DNA of 64,000 bases from Hemerocallis citrina (Eukaryota; Streptophyta; Magnoliopsida; Asparagales; Asphodelaceae). Positions 12,080-22,700 of the stretch are shown here, in pieces. The stretch spans positions 8,216,095 to 8,280,094 of the forward strand of contig CM030360.1 in assembly GCA_017893485.1 (NCBI GenBank). The letters run 5' to 3'. How positions within the stretch are numbered: the stretch's first letter is position 1; each line of letters opens with the position of its first letter. The translations under genes and the position numbers were made by a program. The notes beneath the pieces were generated by a model. It saw nothing but the letters and a program-made list of their open reading frames with translations, was not told the DNA's origin and made no database searches.

Positions 12080-12846
12080 CAACCTGTCCAAGTATAGAAT
12101 TGAGTTCATTTCTACTCCTTGGAGTTCATTTCTACTCCTTGGAAATGCATAAAGGAATGCAAATGTATTAAGGAAAACCTATAACTTAATAAAAAAAAAT
12201 AACAAAGAAAATTTGCTTTATTGGCCAGTCTATTAGCCACTCACTCATGTTTCTTTGAAGCAAATAAACTACGTAATAAATACCCCGACTCTTAACGCAC
12301 TAGGTGAATCACAATGAATATTTTAGCCGATAAATTGTCACAGTTGAAACTTATTGAGTATTTCACATTTCCATTAAGACTTCTTAGATCCGTCAATACT
12401 TTTTTTTTTGAGTTAATAAGTGTTGATCTATCAATACTTACTGATAAAGTTAAGAAGGATATTTGTAAATGTAGTGCCTCTCCAGTTAATCATTGAACAT
12501 ATACATCTGAGAGTTTGGTGGTGTTTATGCTTTCCTATCTTTTCTGTAACTATGGTTCCCTTTGAATGGGTTTCAGCAAGTAAACGAATCTGCGGTCACT
12601 TGTGAGATGAGGGTTTTGCTTCAAATTCTTTGGAAAACTTTCAGTGTCTGTCAGTGGTCCTTCAAACACATCCTCTTTCAGATTTATTTTCTACTTTCTT
12701 AATATGTTTAAAATGAAGAGTATGTTCTTTACAGATTCTCAAGACATTTGTAATTCTACTTTATCTTGAAATTTTCCAATACTCATTCAGACTTTTAATT
12801 TGTTCACATCAATGGTTCACTGAGAATGATACTTCTCCATCCACAG
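12080..12846. other. Intron sequence upstream of exon a
   Basis: AT-rich, non-coding. A short tandem duplication of GAGTTCATTTCTACTCCTTG occurs at about 12101 and 12122. The polypyrimidine stretch and CCACAG acceptor of exon a lie at the end. Confidence 0.6.
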
Positions 12847-12949
12847 GTATTGCAATCAATATGTTGACAAGGATGCGTTAATATATCTAATTTTAGCTAA
12901 TGAGATGCTACATCAAATTCATCCGAATATTATAACAATTGCTGAAGAT
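12847..12949 (+). CDS. BE1-like exon a (GH13 region 3)
   Basis: Preceded by CCACAG and followed by GTAAGT. It begins with the last base of a split codon, then 34 codons from [11 protein letters not shown] to TIAED. It contains the putative catalytic acid/base Glu. The preceding exon is not recognisable in 1-12846, so that intron extends beyond the window. The downstream intron is 16.4 kb and holds the second Tat-like element. Confidence 0.9.
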
Positions 12950-13705
12950 GTAAGTTCTTTTACCCATCAATTTACGCTTCATATTTCCATCTTCCCATCA
13001 TGCGTGTGCATGCATGGTTTTGCCGATAAAAATGTTAATTTTTCTGATTATTTCCATTCTTTTTTTGTTGAAATGTGGTACACCACTTTATATATGTTAA
13101 TTAATACGACAGACTCAGCTAGCTGCCTCCATCTCTATCTACTTATCTACTATATAAATTGATCTGTAAATAGCATAACAGAGTTTAATAAGCATTTTTC
13201 TGGTCCTTGGGTGGAGGAATATTCCAAGGCTCTCCACACATCTGATTTGACTAGTTCGGGTTTGGGGACTCCTGAGCATCGTATATGCTCATATTTATAC
13301 CCATACTTATATGTGCATATGAATGTCAAATAACTTGATTTTATACCCTTACGCTATCTTAGGCATGTAGAATAAGATGTACGGTTTGGATTTTTCATAG
13401 GGGGTTCGTATCATGGAGGACCTCAAAATAAAGGGTGAGGTTAGGGCCTTAAGGGATCATGCACGCACGCGCGCGCGCGCGCGCACACACACACACACAT
13501 ATATATAAGCAATGCTCCATTGTAAACCACTGAAGCCGTTGTTCGGAACAACGACTTTGTTTATTTTGAACCTACTTAGGTTATATTCGGAACAACGGCG
13601 TAGGTTATAAGCCGTTGTTTTGGAACAACGACTTAGATTTATAACTAAGCCGTTGTTTCCAACAACGGCTTAAGTGGTTTGTATAGCCGTTTGCAATGGA
13701 TCATT

Positions 13706-13793
<88 letters not shown>

Positions 13794-16700
13794 CTGCAGT
13801 TGGCCGCAGTTGTTGAAATTGCAATATTGATTTTGCAAGGATCTTATAGCCATCCAATTTCCGTGCTCTGAGTTGGACGGCTCACGTTGGAGTGAGACCG
13901 GTTCGAGGAGTAAAAAGTAAAAGAATCGGAAGAAATACCTGATAACTCATTTACTCGACAACTTTGTCTTCTTTTCGTTCCTCTTTCTCATTCCCATCTC
14001 TGTCCTTTCAATCACCACCCCTCCACATTCCTCCTCCACTTCAACCAGATCGCTCAGATCAAAATTAAAATTGGGTGCAAATTTAGTTTCTAGGGTTAGG
14101 GTTTTCGAATTAGGAGTTAATTTGAGGTAGGAATTTGGCCTAACCTTGCTTCTGAGATTCTGGGTTTCCCAGATTTAGGGTTAGGGTTTCTGTGATCAAG
14201 AAGAGAGGAGAGATCCCGGGGATAGAAAGATTGCGAGAGGTGAGATCGGGGAGGAATGGGTTTTTTTTCTTTCCTTTGTTCGCTGGTTGAACCGGTTTCT
14301 CTGGACAGGTTGTGTTCCTGCTTGCTCACATAAGTGAAGAAGGGGAGCCGTTGGATTTAAGAAAGCTAGACCCAACGGCTATTGGATCGTTGCGGAAGTT
14401 AGGTCTCAAAATAAGAAGTGTGGGAGGTCCTTAGATGATCACTTCCTTAGATATGATTTTCTTTTGGGGATGGGGATCGTGTGAGACCATACCTCACCCC
14501 TTATTTTGAGGCTCCATATGTGAGCCCATTGATACGAACCCCTCATTAAAAATCTGAACTGTTCTACATGCCTATATAGAATCAAGTTATTTGAAGGTCA
14601 TTTGTTTGTGTTGGTATGGCTGAAATTCTTTATATTTGTAATGACATGATGGATGGGCAAATGAATGTCAAATAACATCATTATATACCCTTAGGCTATG
14701 GCAGGCATGTAGAACAAGATGAACGGTTTGGATTTTTCATGGGGATTTTGTGTCATATAAGGTCTAAAAATAAGAAGAGAGGTAGGATCTCACACTTGAT
14801 CCCCCCTCCCAACTATATATATATATATGTAAATGTATATATTTACACACATTTACGCTTGCATATATATATGTAAATGTCTATATTTACACACACATTT
14901 ACGCTTGCATGAAAGAAATGTATGAGCATAGAGGAAGACTTGAAGTAGAACTAAGCAGAGGAAAGGGTTACACTGGCTCAGATGAAGAGAATTGGAGATA
15001 CAAGTTTGGGACCATACCTACCTTAAAGTTTCAGATTTGATCACAATCTGTCCTATTCTTGTCCTTCTAATTTGATGGATCTGATCCTGACGATGGTTCT
15101 GATTTCCATTTTGCTTGAGACTATACTTGAGTCCAGATTTTTATATCCAGTCTGGTCCTACTGTTCTTACTAGCTATTTTCTAGGGAGGTAGGGTGGTGC
15201 CAGGACTATTTGATCAGATTATGTGGTCTGGTTGTGATGACTAATATGTTCTTTTTTGACTTCTCAATTATGGGATGGATTTGCCGATTCTTTAGTTTGT
15301 ATGAGGGGTTGCCTTTTGAGAAAGAGGTTGATAATATTATTTATTTTTTTAATCAATCTTGAGCTTTATAATATAACTAGTAATTTACACGTGCGATGCA
15401 TGTTTTAATAATTTCAAAAAATAAAAATAAAACTCTGACATAGAGAGGATTTGAACTGGAAACCTCCTATATATTAGTTATGTAGGTGCGTTGCACATGT
15501 TGGTAGATTGACAAATGACACTAAGGTCTTCTCCCATTATAATATTAGAGATAAGCTGAAGCTCAGTGTTCAACTGTTTTGAACTGCACTTAATGCATTG
15601 AAAAGTTAATCTGGGTAGCAATCTCAATGCTCTTCAATAGGCTACAAAAGATGTTAAATCAACGTCTAAAATTGAACGGAAAGTTTGTAGTCCATCTAAA
15701 AAAAGTTTCCTATTACAATTTAGTTTCTTTTGTCTAATGGCTACCCATGATCAAGTGCACCATACTTAGTGATGCGGTTTGTTTCTGTGAGGCGTGTGGA
15801 TGCATCAGGTGTGAGTTCTTACTCGATTTGTATTGAAGGAGGAAGCTCCTACTCAGACGACCCTTGGCTGGCGAGCGGTACCGGTGACAGGCTGGGGAGA
15901 GGTGAGACTGGATGCTCGGCTCGGATCGGGAAGCTCGGATCCGAGGTCTCGTGTACCTGCAGACGGTCTAGAAACACCGGGATTGGTCCCGGTGGCAGAC
16001 CCTCCGACGATCTAGTCAGCTACTGAGAGAGAGTAACAGTAACTAGGGTTTTGTGGAGGAAAGATTGATTACCTGCAGACAGGGGGAAGGTCTGGTATTT
16101 ATAGGGGAAGCCAATCGGGTCCAGACCCGTTTGGGGCCGGGTCTGGACCCGGTTGCCCGAGTGGCTGAAGCGGTGGAAAGCCGGGCGGTATAGGACTGAC
16201 GTGGCAGACGCCGGAGCGGTTTCCGGGCTGACGTGGCAAAGCTCTGGGCGGTTTTCCGGCACTGACGTGGCAGATCTGAAGGATCAGAAGGAGCGCGCAT
16301 CCTGAGGTGATCCTGTGGCCCAGGACGGGCCACGTTATTCCTGACCCATATCACAAGCCCCACGCTCCTGTAGGGCTGGGTGAACCAGCCGTGTAGGAGT
16401 GACTCTTAGCCTCTAGGGGGAAGAGCAGATGTTGGGGTAAGAAGTAGGATCTGTTATTTCCCAGAGAGGCCAGGGGGGTAGGAGGAATGGAGCCTTCATT
16501 GGATTTTGCGCGGGAGGCCAAGTGTAGAAGAGTCGGAGGACCGGAGCGACGGTCGCCGAGGCTTGGGGTCGGCAGACTAGCACTAGGGGTCGGTGGACGA
16601 GCTCCAAGGGTCGGTGGGCGATCCCCTCGCTAGTTGGAAGAGCGAGGGGGCGCCGAGGTCTCCCGTTGGGGCTCGTTTCGCTGAGTACTCAGGGTCGGCG

Positions 16701-19700
16701 GCCTGAGCTCCTCGCTAGTTGGAAGAGCGAGGGGGAGGCGAGGTCTTCTTCTGGGGCTCGGCTTGTTGAGCGTTTAGGGGTCGGCAGAGGAGCTCCGAGG
16801 GTCGGCAGACGATCCTCTCGCTAGTTGGAAGAGCAAGAGGACGTCGAGGTCTGTCAGATTTGGAGCTCGGTTTGCCTAGCGTCTGGGGTCGGTAGAGGAT
16901 CCTCTCGCTAGTTGGACGAGCGAGGGGACGTCGAGGTTTTACGAGCAGGGGACATCGAGGTTGGAAAAGCAAGGGGCGATGTTGATGCCGTGGAGCAGGA
17001 AACCTCCTTGACGAGCGTGGAGGGTCGGCAGGCGAGCCCCCTTATTTGTTGGAAAAGCAAGGGGATGTTGGGGTCCTGTTCAGTAGGGGCCCGCATGCCC
17101 AGCGTCGAGCGCCGAGCCCGGAGTGCCGAGCCCAGAAAGCCGAGCCTGGAGGGCCGAGCCAGGAGAGCTGAGCCCGGAGGGCCGAGCCTGGGCAAGACTA
17201 TGAGATAGAAAGTAGGTGGCTAGGAGTCTGTGCCGAGCCTGGAGTGCCGAGCCCGGAGTGCCGAGCCCAGAATGCCGAGCCCGGAGGGCCGAGCCTGGAG
17301 GGCCGAGCCAGGAGAGCTGAGCCCGGAGGGCCGAGCCTGGGCAAGACTATGAGATAGAAAGTAGGTGGCTAGGAGTCTGTGCCGAGCCTGGAGGGCCGAG
17401 CCCGCAGTGCCGAGCCTGGAGTGCCGAGCTCGGAGTGCCGAGCCCAGAATGCCGAGCCTGGGCATGACGGTGAGATAGCCAGTTGGTGGCTAGGAGTCAG
17501 TGCCGAGCGCCGAGCCCGGAGTGCCGAGCCCGGAATGCCGAGCCTAGGCATGACTGTGAGATAGCCAGTTGGTGGCTAGGATCCCATCCGAGCGCCGAGC
17601 CCGGAGTGCCGAGCCCGAAATGCCGAGCAGGGACGGCCGAGCCTGGACATGACTGTGAGATAGCCAGTTGGTGGCTAGGAGTCAGTGCCGATTGCCGAGC
17701 CCGGAGTGCCGAGCCCGGAAAGCCGAGCCAGGACGGCCGAGCCTGGGCATGACTGTGAGATAGCCAGTCGGTGGCTAGGAATCCCATCCGAGCGCCGAGC
17801 CCGGAGTGCGGAGCCCGGAATGCCGAGCCCGGAGCGCCGAGCCTGGGCATGACTGTGAGATAGCCAGTTGGTGGCTAGGAGTCAGTACCGAGCCTGGAGG
17901 GCCGAGCCTGAAGTGCCGAGCACAGAGTGCCGAGCCCAGAATACCGAGCCTGGAGGGCCGAGCCTGGGTATGACGGTGAGATAGCCAGTTGGTGGCTAGG
18001 AGTCAGTGCCGAGCGCCGAGCCCGGAGTGCCGAGCCCGGAATGCCGAGCCTGGGCATGACTGTGAGATAGCCAGTTGGTGGCTAGGAATCCCATCCGAGC
18101 GCCGAGCCCGGAGTGCCGAGCTCGGAATGTCGAGCCAGGACGGCCGAGCCTGGGCATTACTGTGAGATAGCCAGTTGGTGGCTAGGAGTCAGTGCCGATT
18201 GCCGAGCCCGGAAAGCCGAGCCAGGACGGCCGAGCCTGGGCATGACTGTAAGATAGCCAGTTGGTGGCTAGGAATCCCATCCGAGCGCCGAAGCCCGGAG
18301 TGCGGAGCCCGGAGGGCCGAGCCTGGGCATGACGGTGAGATAGCCAGTTGGTGGCTAGGAGTCAGTGCCGAGCGCCGAGCCCGGAGTGCCGAGCCCAGAA
18401 TGCTGAGCCTGGGCATGACTGTGAGATAGCCAGTTGGTGGCTAGAAATCCCATCCGAGCGCCGAGCCCGGAGTGCCGAGCCCGGAATGCCGAGCCAGGAC
18501 GGCCGAGCCTGGGCATGACTGTGAGATAGCCAGTTGGTGGTTAGGAGTCAGTGCCAATTGCCGAGCCCAGAGTGCCAAGCCCGGAAAGCCGAGCCAGGAC
18601 GGCCGAGCCTGGGCATGACTGTGAGATAGCCAGTTGGTGGCTCGGAGTCTGTGCCGAGCACCGAGCCCGGAGTGCCGAGCCCGGAATACCGAGCCAGGAC
18701 GGCCGAGCGTGGGCATGACTGTAAGATAGCCAGTTGGTGGCTAGGAGTCAGTGCCGAGCGCCGAACCCGGAGTGCCGAGCCTGGGCAAGACTGCGCTAGG
18801 AGAGCTGAGCCTGGGCAAGACTGCGCCGAGTGCCTAGCTCGGAATACCGAGCCTGGAGGGCCGAGCCTGGGCATGACGGTGAGATAGCCAGTTGCTGGCT
18901 AGGAGTCAGTGCCGAGCGCCGAGCCCGAAATGCCAAGCCTAGATGGCCGAGCCTGGGCGAGACTGTTCTGTAGTAGCCCTTCTTGCCGAGCGTCTAGGTT
19001 CGGGAAACACACCCCTCACTTGTTGGAAAACTTCTTGCCTACCGTCGACCCCATCACTTGTTGGAAAAGCAAGGGGCTCGCGGCGACATCCGAGCGTCGT
19101 GCCTCAAGCCGTTTTAGGAGAAACATTGGGCTCGCGGTGACATCCTAGCATCGAGCCTCAACCTGTTTGCAAGACTTTGAGAAAGCCAGCATGTGGCCAG
19201 GAGACAGCGCCGAGCACCGATCCCGCAGTGCCGAGCCTGGGAGGCCGAGCCTGGGGGGCCGAGCCTAGAGGGCCTGAGCTAGGAGAGCCGAGCCTGGGCA
19301 AGACTGCGCCGAGTGCCGAGCCTAGAGTGCCGAGCCCGGAATGCCGAGCCTGGAGGGCCGAGCCTGGGCATGACGGTGAGATAGCAAGCTGGTGGCTAGG
19401 AGTCAGTGCCGAGCGCCGAGCCCAGAGTGCCGAGCCTAGAGTGCCGAGCCCGGAATGCCGAGCCTGGGCATGACTGTGAGATTGCCAGTTGGTGACTAGG
19501 AGTCAGTGCCGAGCGCCGAGCCAGGAGTGCCGAGCCCGGAATGCAGAGCCCGGAGTGCCGAGCCCGGAATGCCGAGCCAGGACGGCCGAGCCTGGGCATG
19601 ACTGTGAGATAGCCAGTCGGTGGCTAGGAGTCAGTGCCGATTGCCGAGCTTGGTGTGCCGAGCCCGGAAAGTCGAGCCAGGACCGCCGAGCCTGGGCATG

Positions 19701-22700
19701 ACTGTGAGATAGCCAGTTGGTGGCTAGGAATCCCATCCGAGCGCCGAGCCTGGAGTGCCGAGCCCGGAATGCCGAGCCAGGATGGCTGAGCCTGGGCATG
19801 ACTGTGAGATAGCCAGTTGGTGGTTAGGAGTCAGGTGCCGATTGTCGAGCCCTGGAGTGCCGAGCCTGGAAAGCCGAGCCAGGACGGCCGAGCCTGGGCA
19901 TGACTGTGAGATAGCCAGTTGGTGGCTAGGAATCCCATCCGAGCGCCGAGCCCGGAGTGCGGAGCCCGGAATGCCGAGCCCGGAGTGCCGAGCCTGGTCA
20001 TGACTGTGAGATAGCCAGTTGGTGGCTAGGAGTCAGTGCCGAGCGCCGAGCCTGGAGTGCCGAGCCCGGAATGCAGAGCCCGGAGTGCCAAGCCCGGAAT
20101 GCCGAGCCAGGACGGCCGAGCCTGGGCATGACTGTGAGATAGCCAGTCGGTGGCTAGGAGTCAGTTCCGAGTGCCGAGCCCAGAGTGCCGTGCCGGGAAA
20201 GCCGATCCAGGACGGCCGAGCCTGGGCATGACTGTGAGATAGCCAGTCGGTAGCTAGGAATCCCATCCGAGCGCCGAGCCCGGAATGCCGAGCCCGGAGT
20301 GCCGAGCCTGGGCATGACTGTGAGTTAGCCAGTTGGTGGCTAGGAGTCAGTACCGAGCGCCGAGCCCAGAGTGCCGAGCCCGGAATGCCGAGCCAGGACG
20401 GCCGAGCCTGGGCATGACTGTGAGATAGCCAATTGGTGGCTAGGAGTCCCATCCGAGCGCCGAGCCCGGAGTGCGGAGCCCTGAATGCCGAGTCCGGAGT
20501 GCCGAGCCTGGTCATGACTGTGAGATAGCCAGTTGGTGGCTAGGAGTCAGTGCCGAGCGCCGAGCCAGGAGTGCCGAGCCCGGAATGCAGAGCCCGGAGT
20601 GCCGAGCCCGGAATGCCGAGCCAGGACGGCCGAGCCTGGGCATGACTGTGAGATAGCCAGTCGGTGGCTAGGAGTCAGTGCTGATTGCCGAGCCCGGAGT
20701 GCCGAGCCCGGAAAGCCGATCCAGGACGGCCGAGCCTGGGCATGACTGTGAGATAGCCAGTCGGTGGCTAGGAATCCCATCCGAGCGCCGAGCCCGGAGT
20801 GCCGAGCCCGGATAGCTGAGCCTGGGCAAGACTGCGCCGAGTGCCGAGCTCGGAATACCGAGCCTGGGCATGACGGTGAGATAGCCAGTTGCTGGCTAGG
20901 AGTCAGTGCCGAGCGCCGAGCCCGAAATGCCGAGCCTAGATGGCCGAGCCTGGGCGAGACTGTTCTGTAGTAGCCCGCCTTGCCGAGCGTCTAGGTTCGG
21001 GAAACGCGCCCTTCACTTGTTGGAAAAGCAAGGGGTCTTCTTGCCGACCGTCGACCCCCTCACTTGTTGGAAAAGCAAGGGGCTCGCGACGACATCCGAG
21101 CGTCGAGCCTCAAGCCGTTTAGGAGAAACATTGGGCTCGCATTGACATCCGAGCATCGAGCCTCAACCTGTTTGCAAGACTTTGAGAAAGCCAGCTTGTG
21201 GCCAGGAGACAGCGCCGAGCACCGATCCCGCAGTGCCGAGCCTGGGAGGCCGAGCCAGGAAAGCGAAGCCTGGGCGCCGAGCCAAGAGTGCCGAGCCTAG
21301 AGGAGAGGAGAGCCAAAGCGACGGTTGCCGAGGCATGGGTTCGGCAGATGAGACCTAGGACTCGGTGGACGAGCTTCCAAGGGTCGGTAGGCGATCCCCT
21401 CGCTAGTTGGAAGAGCGAGGGGACGCCGAGATCTCCTATTGGGGGCTCGTTTTGTTGGGGACTAAGGGTCGGCAGCCGAGCGCAGAGGGTCGGCGGACGA
21501 TGTCCTCGTTAGTTGGAAGGAGGCGAGGTCTTCTTCTGGGGCTCGGTTTGTCGAGCGTTATGGGTCGGCAGACGGGCTCCTCGTGACAAGGTGAGGGCTT
21601 ATGGGGCTCGCGATTCCATCCGAGCTCCGAGCCCCTCTGAATGGTGGAGGGGTAGTTGGGGCTCGCGGTGCTATCCGAGCTCCGAGCCCCTCTGAAGAAA
21701 GGAGGGTGGTTGGGGCTCGCGGTGCTATTCGAGGTCCGAGCGTCGAACCTTCTGTGAAAATAGAAGAGGAATTATTGGCTCGCGATGCTATCCGGGCTCC
21801 GAGCCCCCTTGAGATGGAGAAGGGGGTATGGCTCGCGATGCTATCCGAGCGTCGATCCTTCTGTGAAAAATAGAAGAGGAGTTATTGGCTCGCGATGCTA
21901 TCCGAGCTCCGAGCTCCCTTGCGATGTAGAAGGGGGTATGGCTCGCGATGCTATCCGAGCGTCGACCCTTTTTTTTTTGGGCCGACCCTTCAAGAGTTGT
22001 GTTTTTTGTGATATTTGTCTTCATCTTTTGGTAGATGCACGGGACCCAGATCGCTGACCCCGTTCCTGCCGATTTGCCTCTGACTCGAGCGGGGAAGGAG
22101 GCTTGGGAGGCAGTATTGGCTTGCCAACGAAAACAGGCTCGGGACCGAACGGTCGCCAAGAATTATTTTCTGAACAAGTCTAGGGAGCTCGGCCTGGAAG
22201 TGGCCCGTCTAAAGAAAGCCGTTGCCGACCGGGACTTGTGGGTAGTCGAGACTGATTGGTCCACCTCGGATGTCTCGAGCGGGCACTCGGCTTCGGAGTC
22301 GTTTCTTCGCGAGACCGTTTGTGATAGAGAATTGGAGGTTCGCCGGCTGAAGCTTGTGTTAGGCGCGGGTCTGATCGAGGAGGCAAGCAGCTCGACCCCG
22401 GGGCGGTCTTTGGCGTTCTTCTTGAATGAGGCTCAGCTAGACGATGTGGGAAGCTCAGTGGCGGGAGCGTCTTTCCCATTTGGTCCGGTCGAGTGTGATA
22501 GGAGCCCTGAATTTGAGTTCCCTGGCGAGTGCGAGTGAGTTGTGAGCTTTTTCTTTGTATTTGTACTGACGTTCATTGAGTTGTAAGTAATGAGTAATAA
22601 ATAAGAACATTTGATTTTCCGTGCTCTGATTATCTCGGTTGCCAGGGACGGTTGCCGAGCTCGTTGTGCAGAGGTCGGCTCCGGAGTGACTTGTTGCAAT

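Noticed and set aside
17098..21000. Many overlapping open frames on both strands ([17 protein letters not shown] and [17 protein letters not shown])
   Set aside because: They follow the GC-rich minisatellite and its 14-bp subrepeats, occur on both strands at once, and match no family.
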